Below are positions 1-7,679 of a stretch of DNA of 57,455 bases, one piece after another; the first letter of the stretch is position 1; the number at the start of each line of letters is the position of its first letter. The stretch spans positions 1 through 57,455 of the forward strand of contig JAIRYN010000009.1 in NCBI GenBank assembly GCA_031267575.1. The letters are read 5' to 3'. Source of the stretch: Synergistaceae bacterium (lineage in GTDB: Bacteria; Synergistota; Synergistia; Synergistales; Aminobacteriaceae). The notes below the pieces were generated by a model. It ran no database searches. It saw nothing but the letters and a program-made list of their open reading frames with translations, and had not been told where the DNA came from. The position numbers and the translations under genes are program-made.

Positions 1-993
1 ATAAATGTAATTGTCCCCATTTACAACGTGGAGCAATACCTGCGTAGGTGTCTGGACAGCATACTGGCGCAGACGCACAAGAACCTGCGGGTTATCCTCG
101 TGGACGATGGCGCGCTGGATGGTTGCCCCGCGATATGCGACGAGTACGCTCAAAAAGACAGTCGCGTTATGGCAATTCACCGTCCAAACGGTGGACTATC
201 CGCCGCAAGGAACAGCGGACTGTCCGCTCTCTTGGACGACGGACTGTCAGGTGGCAAAGGCGAGTACGTCGCCTTTGTGGACAGCGACGATTATATCGCG
301 CCGGATTATATAGAATTTCTGTATAAACTGCTTCGGGATAGCAACGCGGATATATCCCAGTGTGGGCATTACGTCGTATACTCCGAAAGTCGTATGTCAG
401 ATCAAGACCCCCACCACGCTACGGTGACACTTGACAAGTATCAGGCGATTGAGAGCCTGTGCTATAATGGTATATATGACGTGACGGCTTGGAACAAACT
501 GTATAAACTGAGTATATTTGACGCGATACGATACCCGGAGGGGCGAATTTATGAGGACACGGCGGTTTGTTATTTGGTTGCTGAAAAAGCGGAGCGTTTC
601 GTCGTCAATATGACACCGAAGTATTATTACATCCAGAGATACAATTCCATCGCCAACGGCGTGGTATTTAACGAGCGCAAATACCAGTTTATACAGGCTG
701 GCGATGAAATGGCGGATTATATAATGTATCATTACCCGGACTTGACCAAATCAGCCAATGTTAAGCGTGTGTTTGTAAGGCTTTCCACTCTATCCCAAAT
801 GGTTAATTGCGGGCATAATGACAAACGACGTGTTTCAGAGATGAAACGCGTAGTCGCTAAGTACAGATGGGATGCGCTGTTAGACAAAAAGGCTTCCAAA
901 CGGGACAAATTTGGGATTATGGCGCTTATGCTCGGATTTCAGTTTTATCGATTTGTGTGGAGGCTATACTATGCATTAAGGAGAAGAATATGA
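1..993 (+). CDS. Family 2 glycosyltransferase, 5' end outside window
   Basis: The frame is open from base 1 and begins with a typical GT2 start (INVIVPIYNVEQYL), so only the first few codons are missing; an apparent GTG start at 28 is internal. The nucleotide-binding and metal region is visible as VILVDDG near residue 37 and AFVDSDD near residue 98, followed by CYNGIYDVTAWNKLYK and GRIYEDTAV, as in capsule and teichoic-type GT2 enzymes. It should transfer a sugar from a nucleotide sugar to a lipid-linked glycan at the cytoplasmic face of the membrane. The stop TGA overlaps the next start (ATGA), so the two genes are translationally coupled in a surface polysaccharide operon. The sugar specificity cannot be read from sequence. 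Confidence 0.9.
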   Translation: MNVIVPIYNVEQYLRRCLDSILAQTHKNLRVILVDDGALDGCPAICDEYAQKDSRVMAIHRPNGGLSAARNSGLSALLDDGLSGGKGEYVAFVDSDDYIAPDYIEFLYKLLRDSNADISQCGHYVVYSESRMSDQDPHHATVTLDKYQAIESLCYNGIYDVTAWNKLYKLSIFDAIRYPEGRIYEDTAVCYLVAEKAERFVVNMTPKYYYIQRYNSIANGVVFNERKYQFIQAGDEMADYIMYHYPDLTKSANVKRVFVRLSTLSQMVNCGHNDKRRVSEMKRVVAKYRWDALLDKKASKRDKFGIMALMLGFQFYRFVWRLYYALRRRI

Positions 994-2054
994 GTGAAAT
1001 TATTACAAAGACCATAAAGGATTTTTTGCGAACGATTCAATCTAAGTTTGCCTACAGAGACACTCTTACAAGATTAAGGGATGACTCTTCTCAGCACAGG
1101 TTAATGTTATTTTGTTGTCCGGAACATAAAAACTTAGGCGATCATGCCATAACTGCCGCCGTAGTGGATTTTTTCGCCTCTGAGTTGCCTCAATATCCGT
1201 TGATAAAAATAAGTGAAATTCTTGGCAAATATAACCTTAGCGAGGTTAAAAAGTATATTCGAGACACGGATATTATTCTCATAAACGCCGGCGGTTTTCT
1301 TGGGACACTTTATATGTCGTGGTCGGAGGAACCCGTCCGGAATATAATTCAAGCGTTTCCTGAAAACAAAATTGTGGTATTGCCGCAGACGGTGTATTAT
1401 GAGGATACGCCTTGGGGAGAAGAACAATTAGAAAAAACCAAAATGATATGGCAGAGTCACCACAATTTATCGGTCTTTTTGCGTGAGGAACGCTCTTATG
1501 ACTTAGTGAAGAAGAGACTATACGGTGGCTATTTTAATGCTGCTTTTTGTGTACCTGACATTGTTTTAGAATTGAATAAAACAGAGCCGAAACGAGACAG
1601 ACACGGTGGACTCCTATGTTTTAGGGATGATAAAGAAAGTATTTTGAGCAAAATCGAAATACAAGCGATAGAGTCTGCCGTTTCGCAAAACTTTGGTCAA
1701 TATTTTTATGTCGATACAGTTATCGACAGGATATTTGTAAAAGATTTTGATAATGAACTAAAAAATATGTTTGATAAATTTAGGCGCGCGCAAATTGTTG
1801 TCACCGACAGATTGCACGGGCTTATATTTTCCGCGATAACAAGCACACCGTGTGTCGCGCTTAATAATGTAAGTCGGAAGGTAGAATATATTAGCAAATG
1901 GCTTGACGAATTCAACTACATAAAATTCGCTGATCGTGTTGATGACGCCGTTAAAGATATTGTTGCTTTGAAAACGTTACAAGATACAGACCGTTACGAT
2001 AATACAGGATTTATGCCATTCTTTAAAAAAATCGCTATAATTGTAGAGGATTAA
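990..2054 (+). CDS. Polysaccharide pyruvyl transferase family protein
   Basis: This 354-residue protein has the family pattern: CCPEHKNLGDHAI near the N terminus, ILINAGGFLGTLY, IVVLPQTVYY in the middle, and VVTDRLHGLIFSAI near residue 275, which is the DRLHG motif of the pyruvyltransferase/GT-B fold. Members add a ketal-linked pyruvate from PEP to a sugar, or act as related glycan-modifying enzymes. I chose the ATG at 990 over an upstream in-frame start at 867 because it overlaps the glycosyltransferase stop as ATGA and follows AAGGAGAAG. It belongs to the same operon as its neighbours. The acceptor glycan is unknown. Confidence 0.85.
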   Translation: MSEIITKTIKDFLRTIQSKFAYRDTLTRLRDDSSQHRLMLFCCPEHKNLGDHAITAAVVDFFASELPQYPLIKISEILGKYNLSEVKKYIRDTDIILINAGGFLGTLYMSWSEEPVRNIIQAFPENKIVVLPQTVYYEDTPWGEEQLEKTKMIWQSHHNLSVFLREERSYDLVKKRLYGGYFNAAFCVPDIVLELNKTEPKRDRHGGLLCFRDDKESILSKIEIQAIESAVSQNFGQYFYVDTVIDRIFVKDFDNELKNMFDKFRRAQIVVTDRLHGLIFSAITSTPCVALNNVSRKVEYISKWLDEFNYIKFADRVDDAVKDIVALKTLQDTDRYDNTGFMPFFKKIAIIVED

Positions 2055-2057
2055 ATT

Positions 2058-3173
2058 ATGGATCAAATGAAGAGGTTTATTGATATATTGGTCCCGATAT
2101 ACACATGCAACTTTAAATGTGATTATTGTTATATATCCCACAACGCGCCCCAACATTCCGACGGCAAACCATTTAAATATTCGCCGGAAACAATTGGGAG
2201 AGCGTTCAGCGCGGATAGGTTGGGTGGAGTATGCCTTGTTAATATGTGCGGGGTAGGAGAAACGCTTATTCCCAATGAGATTATCGAAATAACAAGGCAA
2301 ATCCTGATGCAGAGACATTACGTTTGGATTGTAACAAATGGTACGCTTACAAAAAGGTTTAATCAGTTCGCGAACTTTCCTGCCGAACTAAGAAAGCGTC
2401 TTGGCTTCAAGATGTCTTTCCATTATCTCGAACTCATTGAACATGGTTTGCTTGACTGCTTCTTTGACAATGTTAAAATCGTCAAAAACGCTCACATGTC
2501 CTTTTCGGTCGAGGTTACCGCAAACGACGAGGCGGAAAGCCATATCTCCGAAATTCTCGAACTTACAAAGAGTAAACTTGGCCATTATTGCCATATTTCG
2601 CTTCCGCGTGACGAAAAGGACCCTGATTACACGCTTATGTCAAAACATTCACTTGAAAAATTCCACAGAATTTGGGGTGTCTTTGATAGTCCTATGCTTG
2701 ATTTTAAAGTGTCTACATGGATGCAGAAACGTAAAGAATACTGCTACGCAGGCGCGTGGACGTATCTTCTTTCGCTTGAAACAGGCGTTCTGTCAACATG
2801 TTACGGTCAGATTTATGGACAAGATTTTTTCGATTTATCCAAACCAATTCGTGACATTCCCGTCGGGCATCATTGCAAACAGTCTCACTGCTTTAACGGT
2901 CACGCTTTTTTAGCGCTTGGGGATGTTCTTGAAGTTAAGGGGATTACTTATACTGATATTAGGAACCGCGTTGCCTCTGACGAGAGTAATTGGTTAACAC
3001 CGGAAATGAAAGCATTTTGCTCCCAACGACTACAAGAGGGAAATAAAATTTTTTCTAATCGGGAAAAGATGTGGTTAGAACTGAGAAAACCGTTTTTTAT
3101 CCGAAGCGATTTTAAAAACAAAGTTATTAAGAGGATAAAGAACATTTGCTTTAAGAGGAAAACGCGAAAATGA
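2058..3173 (+). CDS. Radical SAM protein in surface glycan cluster
   Basis: The protein has 371 residues. The radical SAM cluster motif CNFKCDYCY (CxxxCxxC) lies at about residues 16-24 after a short beta strand (DILVPIYT). NMCGVGETLIP then corresponds to the glycine-rich SAM-binding motif. Extra cysteines in the second half (CYAGAW, STCYGQ, HHCKQSHCFNG) suggest an auxiliary iron-sulfur cluster, as in SPASM or twitch enzymes. It lies 3 bp after the pyruvyltransferase gene and overlaps the next gene by ATGA. Its reaction is unknown. In this context a role in modifying a sugar, lipid or peptide of the surface polymer is an inference only. Confidence 0.85.
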   Translation: MDQMKRFIDILVPIYTCNFKCDYCYISHNAPQHSDGKPFKYSPETIGRAFSADRLGGVCLVNMCGVGETLIPNEIIEITRQILMQRHYVWIVTNGTLTKRFNQFANFPAELRKRLGFKMSFHYLELIEHGLLDCFFDNVKIVKNAHMSFSVEVTANDEAESHISEILELTKSKLGHYCHISLPRDEKDPDYTLMSKHSLEKFHRIWGVFDSPMLDFKVSTWMQKRKEYCYAGAWTYLLSLETGVLSTCYGQIYGQDFFDLSKPIRDIPVGHHCKQSHCFNGHAFLALGDVLEVKGITYTDIRNRVASDESNWLTPEMKAFCSQRLQEGNKIFSNREKMWLELRKPFFIRSDFKNKVIKRIKNICFKRKTRK

Positions 3174-3868
3174 AAACCGCTCATATTAGCTTTGACGATG
3201 TTTGGTTATGTCTTAACGACATCAATCGGAAAAAATATAAAAGCGTTTTTGAGAATTCGTTTCTTAGTACTTTATTAAAATTCAATAAAAAATATGGCGC
3301 AAAATTTACGCTCTATTGTTTTGATAGAGTTAAATCTTTCGATATCGAAAAAATGACCGACCGTTATTTTGAGGAATTAACTTCCGCAGATTTTATTAAA
3401 TTCGCTTATCATGGTTGCTTTGAGCAAGGCAACTTAATCGAGAGGTTTTCATTGTTCAATAAAAACATTGAGCGAATCGGCGGTAAAACAAGTTCAACCT
3501 TACGTCTCCATAGATTTCAAGCAAACGAGATTGATATCAGCATACTTACAGCCGGTGGCGTAAATACTTTGCTCTGTGCTGATGATGACAGAATAAATTA
3601 CTCTCTTTCACTTGACGAGAATGTCAGGTTGCAACAGCAACGGCAGATATTCAAAGATGGCGTTTTGTACAGAAAAAGTGACCTCAGACTTGAATTAGCC
3701 CGACGGCCAAAACAGTCTGTCTTGGATTTGGGGGATGCTGCCGTAGTTTTCACACATGAATGGGCGTTCCCGTATGTGCGCAGAGGTATTTTCATTGATA
3801 ATATATTAAAAAAGATGGAAATATATTTAGCTTATTTCCAACAACTGGAATATGAATTTATTTTTTAG
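3170..3868 (+). CDS. NodB-like polysaccharide deacetylase-fold protein
   Basis: This 232-residue protein starts with HISFDDVWLCL, resembling the TFDDG metal-site strand of NodB-fold deacetylases. AKFTLYCF follows, corresponding to the family strand with A.(F/T)FF, then FAYHGCFEQ with a His where the deacetylase metal ligands sit, and RLHRFQAN. Spacing and length fit a minimal NodB domain, but it is divergent and I would not assert activity. The start overlaps the radical SAM stop by 4 bp, so the two are probably made together. It could also be a carbohydrate-esterase-like protein of unknown chemistry. Confidence 0.6.
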   Translation: MKTAHISFDDVWLCLNDINRKKYKSVFENSFLSTLLKFNKKYGAKFTLYCFDRVKSFDIEKMTDRYFEELTSADFIKFAYHGCFEQGNLIERFSLFNKNIERIGGKTSSTLRLHRFQANEIDISILTAGGVNTLLCADDDRINYSLSLDENVRLQQQRQIFKDGVLYRKSDLRLELARRPKQSVLDLGDAAVVFTHEWAFPYVRRGIFIDNILKKMEIYLAYFQQLEYEFIF

Positions 3869-3892
3869 TTGAGTTAGATTAGGGGGTTGTCT

Positions 3893-5407
3893 GTGAACAA
3901 TAGCCGCGCTTTTGTTTTCAACACGATAGCCGGTATCGCGATGGTTATGGTATCGACCACGAATTCTTTTATTGTGCCGAAACTTACATTAGGTGTTTAT
4001 GGCATGGAGATTACGGGTCTTGTCGCGTCGATTACCCAGCTTATGGCGTTCTTTATGCTCATTGAGGCGGGGCTGTCCAAAGCGGTAACGGTCAACCTAT
4101 ACGCTCCTATGGCAAATAAAGACTATAAGGCAGCAAGTGGCATACTTGTCGCGTCTAAACGGCTCTACGATAAAATCAGCGTCTTTTTTGCCACGTTGGT
4201 GCTGGGCGTCGCGTTTATATACCCGCTCATCGTGCGAAACAGCAACGTAGGCTATTCCACCACTTTCCTGCTGTTTATTATATTGGGTGCCAACGGTCTT
4301 TTGGAATTTGTCGCAATCAAACGTTATAGCGTTGTTCTAACCGCAGACAACCGTGTCGGCGTAATCCAAATCGCGCATACGGTTCGGCTTGCCTTGCAGT
4401 GCGGGCTTGTCTCCGTTTTGATATATTTCAGGCTGCCCATCCTTATTGTCGAGGCGGCTTCCATCATTATTTATATTATCTGCCCAATAATACTGCATTT
4501 ATATTGCCGCAAAATGTATAGCCGAATCGACTATTCCGCCCCGCCGAATACGGAGGCGCTGGCAAACCACTACGACGCTATGGTACAACCCTTGACTCTT
4601 GTAACGCAAACAAGCGCGCCTATTGTCATAGCGACTATCCTGCTCCCTATATCCGAGGTCGGCATTCTTTCCATGTATTTAATTGTCGTCCGTGGTGTGG
4701 ATAATATTTTGGGCGTGCTAAGCTCAACGACAAGCGCCTTCGGCCAATTATACGCCCAAGGAGAATCGGAGCGGTTATATCGCGCGTACGGGCAATTCGA
4801 ATCCTTGGTCTGCTTTCTCAGCGCTATTGTATTTTCTGTTATGACGGTTAACTTTGAGCCGTTTATGCGCTTGTACAGCGGAAGCACCGTATCGGGATTG
4901 GCATTTCTGTGTTGTGTGCGCGGATTCACCCGCAATCTGCGTATGCCACAGGACAATATGTTAAATGCCATAGGTTGGTTTCGGGGTACAAGAAGATATA
5001 TGATTACCCAAACGCTCATACAGATTACGGCTTCGGTATTATTAGGGCTGAAGTTCGGTGTTTTGGGCATTTTCATCGGGGACATACTGTCGCAGGTTTA
5101 CCGCGACTTGGAGATTGTAATACACATCCCCAAAAAAGTCGGTTTTCGGATACTGCCAAGCATTAGCAGATGGTTAGTCAGCGTAACATGCTTCTCTCTT
5201 ATCGGTTTTTTGTTAGGCAGGACGAATTTTCTTTTCCCGCGTATAGGAAGTTTTGGGGCGTGGATAGAGTTCTCGGCTTTTTCACTTGTGTTATCTACTT
5301 TAATAGCGGGCGCCGCGTTTATGGCACTTGACAGAAGAATCTATGCTAAAATATTTAAGGTAAAAGTTATGCCGTTTGCGCGACGTTTAGCAGGCAAACT
5401 TAAATAA
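3893..5407 (+). CDS. Oligosaccharide flippase (MATE/Wzx-like)
   Basis: This is a polytopic membrane protein of about 504 residues with some 12-14 hydrophobic segments, beginning FNTIAGIAMVMVSTTNSFIVPKLTLGVYG. That pattern of an early helix followed by a leaving loop is typical of Wzx/MurJ-type polysaccharide exporters. It should flip lipid-linked repeat units made by the neighbouring transferases across the cytoplasmic membrane. I start it at GTG 3893, not the upstream TTG at 3887, because the AGGGGG Shine-Dalgarno at 3881-3886 abuts the TTG but is well spaced for GTG. It lies 24 bp after the NodB-like gene, in the same operon. Confidence 0.85.
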   Translation: MNNSRAFVFNTIAGIAMVMVSTTNSFIVPKLTLGVYGMEITGLVASITQLMAFFMLIEAGLSKAVTVNLYAPMANKDYKAASGILVASKRLYDKISVFFATLVLGVAFIYPLIVRNSNVGYSTTFLLFIILGANGLLEFVAIKRYSVVLTADNRVGVIQIAHTVRLALQCGLVSVLIYFRLPILIVEAASIIIYIICPIILHLYCRKMYSRIDYSAPPNTEALANHYDAMVQPLTLVTQTSAPIVIATILLPISEVGILSMYLIVVRGVDNILGVLSSTTSAFGQLYAQGESERLYRAYGQFESLVCFLSAIVFSVMTVNFEPFMRLYSGSTVSGLAFLCCVRGFTRNLRMPQDNMLNAIGWFRGTRRYMITQTLIQITASVLLGLKFGVLGIFIGDILSQVYRDLEIVIHIPKKVGFRILPSISRWLVSVTCFSLIGFLLGRTNFLFPRIGSFGAWIEFSAFSLVLSTLIAGAAFMALDRRIYAKIFKVKVMPFARRLAGKLK

Positions 5408-5435
5408 TTAATTATAATTTTAGAGGGTCTGTGCA

Positions 5436-6218
5436 ATGAATGGAAAAATTCTAATCTCTACGCATAAAGAAATCTCAAAATACCCAAAGACCGAACCTTA
5501 TATGCCGGTATACGCTGGCTCGGCGATAACAAATAAACCGTTCCAATACCAGCGGGACGATGAGAATCACGGGGGAGGGGAGATCAGCTCTTTAAATCCT
5601 ACATACCTTGAACTCACCGCTTTGTATTGGGGTTGGAAAAATCTTAAGAATTATGACTACTTGGGGCTATGCCACTACTCCAAATGGTTAACCGCCAAGC
5701 GCAAAAAGAGAAGTTGGCCTTTCTATCAGTGCTTTGCTTTTTCACAGGACAAAACTGTCAAATTGGCGCTCACCAAAGAGGAAATAGAGAAAATCTTGCA
5801 AACGCACGACGGTATAGTCAAAAAAGAGACTAAAATCCGCACAAGGTTTATGTCCGAGCCATTGGGCCGTATAGAAGCTGTTATTAAACAAAAGTATCCG
5901 GAGTATTTGAGTTCTTTTTATGGCGTAATAAAAAGCCAACGATACTCTACTCAAAATATCTTCGTAATGAGAAAAAGAATGCTTGACGACTATCTGACAT
6001 TTATGTACTCTTTTTGTGAAGAAGGTGAGAAAATATATGGAGACAAATTTCGACCGGCATTTGCCACGGAACATCTATTAAGCATATGGCTGGATTACCA
6101 TAAAGAATACTCTGTGAAAAAATTGTATACAATTGCCTCATTGGGTGAAAAACTGAACAGGGTTTGGAAACTGATAAAAATCAGAACCCGCAACTGGAAG
6201 AAATATTTTTTGAGATAA
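5436..6218 (+). CDS. DUF4422 domain glycosyltransferase-like protein
   Basis: The 260-residue protein begins ILISTHKEISKYPKTEPYMPVYAGSAI and contains ELTALYWGWKN and YLGLCHYSKWL. These match the DUF4422 family found in capsule and exopolysaccharide clusters (aThHK start, E.TalYw.WKN and G.cHYRRY-type motifs). The family is thought to be glycosyltransferases. It is preceded by GAGGG and is the last intact gene of the glycan operon. After it the reading frames collapse, so the cluster may be truncated on this side. Confidence 0.8.
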   Translation: MNGKILISTHKEISKYPKTEPYMPVYAGSAITNKPFQYQRDDENHGGGEISSLNPTYLELTALYWGWKNLKNYDYLGLCHYSKWLTAKRKKRSWPFYQCFAFSQDKTVKLALTKEEIEKILQTHDGIVKKETKIRTRFMSEPLGRIEAVIKQKYPEYLSSFYGVIKSQRYSTQNIFVMRKRMLDDYLTFMYSFCEEGEKIYGDKFRPAFATEHLLSIWLDYHKEYSVKKLYTIASLGEKLNRVWKLIKIRTRNWKKYFLR

Positions 6219-6267
6219 AAACCCGCGAGGGGCTTATTGGTTGGAGGGACGAGTTGGAGGGACGAGT

Positions 6268-6312
6268 TTGAAGCAATATGATTTTCTGATTGTCGGTGGT
6301 GCCCTCCTATAA
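6268..6312 (+). pseudogene. Possible remnant of a UDP-galactopyranose mutase start
   Basis: A TTG-initiated frame preceded by GGAGG reads MKQYDFLIVGGALL and then stops at TAA. This is very like the first residues of UDP-galactopyranose mutase (FAD-binding MKYDYLIVGSGL...). Nothing downstream continues the family, so I read it as a broken 5' stub left by deletion. The match is short and could be accidental. An 11-bp unit (GGAGGGACGAG) is duplicated just upstream at 6243-6265. Confidence 0.35.
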
Positions 6313-6676
6313 TTTTTCAATTTTCCTAAAGTGTTCGGCGAATGCCTCGGCAAAAGCGGCATCGTTGATGTGGCATGGTACGCGGATAACCTTCCCCCGA
6401 TCAGTCAATTAGTAGGCTATTACGCAATCGGTCAGAAAACTATACGACACAACCACATAAGCTTTAATCCCCAACTTATTTTCCTATTATCATATTCGCG
6501 AGCGGATAGATTTGCCAGAGAATCAGCGAAACCCAAAACCACAAAAAAATGTAAGTAACCCTAGATATAGTCCTTTAGGCCTATATCTAGTAGGTATTGT
6601 ATTTCTCTCTCTTGCCCAGAAATCCGCCTAGAAGCTCTAGAATACCTGGAGAACGACACGTATCCTGGAATGACGC
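6313..6676. other. Gene-poor stretch after glycan cluster
   Basis: A 75-codon plus frame (6331-6558) is present but has no ribosome site or recognisable similarity, so I do not call a gene. The stretch is probably decayed DNA between the glycan cluster and the recombinase-tail gene on the other strand. The only clear structure is the hairpin at 6561-6590. Confidence 0.5.
6561..6590. terminator. Hairpin, perfect 10-bp stem
   Basis: CTAGATATAG and CTATATCTAG form a perfect 10-bp inverted repeat around a 10-base loop. There is no strong T-run on either side, so this may be a weak terminator between the convergent genes or simply a palindrome. Confidence 0.4.
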
Positions 6677-7138
6677 CTACAATGCTGCCAAAAGCTGGGA
6701 GATAGTGCTAGGATACCATTTACCCACCCCGGAGATTGTTACGACACCTTCTTCGTTGAACTGAGCCGATATTTTCGAGAAGGTCATTCCCTCTTGCCTC
6801 ATGCTTTGGATTCTTTGCAAGATGAACTGGCGATAATCCAACTTCTTATCGTCCTTTGTAGATTCTTCCTGAGTTTCCAGATTTTCCTGGACCGGCGACG
6901 ATTTTTGTTGAGGCCGAGTTTGTAACCGTTGCGGCATCTCGTTCAATTGATCAACATAATGCCGCAAAACATGAAGATTGCTTTCTTCTTGAGTAATCCA
7001 TTTCTGAAAGAGTTCTAGATCGGAAAAGCCCGTTGCCTCCGAAATTTTTCGGAACTTGTCCAATAGAACGCTACCCACAGGAATCCGTATTTCAATATCG
7101 CTCACGCATGTTAGATCTTCTTTATTTTTCCTTAACAT
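6677..7138 (-). CDS. Hypothetical protein with recombinase-like C-terminal domain
   Basis: This 153-residue soluble protein has a conserved-looking C terminus (about residues 105-150): ILQRIQSMRQEGMTFSKISAQFNEEG, then GVGKWYPSTISQLL. This resembles the DNA-binding tail of large serine recombinases (AxxLNxxGxxTxxGxxWxxxTVxxIL). There is no catalytic domain. The first 60 residues look like a helical N-terminal domain, and the middle is a Gln/Glu-rich linker. It may be a small DNA-binding protein using a recombinase-type helix-turn-helix; no specific function can be named. Confidence 0.6.
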   Translation of the reverse strand: MLRKNKEDLTCVSDIEIRIPVGSVLLDKFRKISEATGFSDLELFQKWITQEESNLHVLRHYVDQLNEMPQRLQTRPQQKSSPVQENLETQEESTKDDKKLDYRQFILQRIQSMRQEGMTFSKISAQFNEEGVVTISGVGKWYPSTISQLLAAL

Positions 7139-7228
7139 ATCCAGCAGCGCCTCTCTTCTTATAATCTTTCGTCAAAAAACACAGGACACACGCGCGCTAA
7201 ACTTATGAACATCACAATGATACCCTCA

Positions 7229-7528
7229 CTATTTCTTCTTTTTGATTTTCGCCGCTCGGACTTTCTCTTTCAATTCTTTTCCGGGCCGGAAAGTAGGAAC
7301 TTTCTTAGCTGGAATCTTGACGATTATTGATGGGTCCTGGGGGTTTCTCCCCTCACGAGCCGCGCGATCTTTCACTTCAAAAACTCCGAAGCCGACAAAT
7401 GTGCATTTTTCTCCTTTACCTAGAGAATCTGCGATAGAAGCGAAAACCTCTTCAACGATAGGGGCGATATCTTTCTTCGTTTCATGACGTTTCTCAGCAA
7501 TAGTTCCAACAAGTTCCGCTTTTGTCAT
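7229..7528 (-). CDS. hup: HU family DNA-binding protein
   Basis: The 99-residue protein carries the whole HU/IHF domain: MTKAELVGTIAEKRHETKKDIAPIVEEVF, GEKCTFVGFGVFEVKDRAAREGRNPQ (the FGxFxVxxRxxRxGRNPQ signature) and VPTFRPGKELKEKV, followed by a lysine-rich tail (KIKKKK). HU coats and bends chromosomal DNA. A clear Shine-Dalgarno GGGAGG precedes the ATG, and a good promoter lies just upstream at 7560-7587. It appears to be a single-gene unit. Confidence 0.96.
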   Translation of the reverse strand: MTKAELVGTIAEKRHETKKDIAPIVEEVFASIADSLGKGEKCTFVGFGVFEVKDRAAREGRNPQDPSIIVKIPAKKVPTFRPGKELKEKVRAAKIKKKK

Positions 7529-7559
7529 GCTTTAAACCTCCCATTGGGTATTTTTCTAC

Positions 7560-7587
7560 ATTATAGCAGCCTAAATAAATTGCGCAA
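7560..7587 (-). promoter_or_regulatory. Sigma-70-type promoter for hup
   Basis: On the minus strand TTGCGC and TATAAT are separated by 16 bases, ending about 32 bp upstream of the HU start. The -10 is a consensus match. Confidence 0.65.
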
Positions 7588-7679
7588 GTTCTTTTTTATC
7601 TTTTTCTAGTTTTAGCAATACCTATTCAAATTTTTCTTCGCAAAATTGGTCTATATTCCTAATTGACCTGTTAGTTCGC

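Noticed and set aside
6331-6558. 75-codon ORF after the glycan cluster
   Set aside because: No start context, no recognisable motif, and it lies in decayed DNA.
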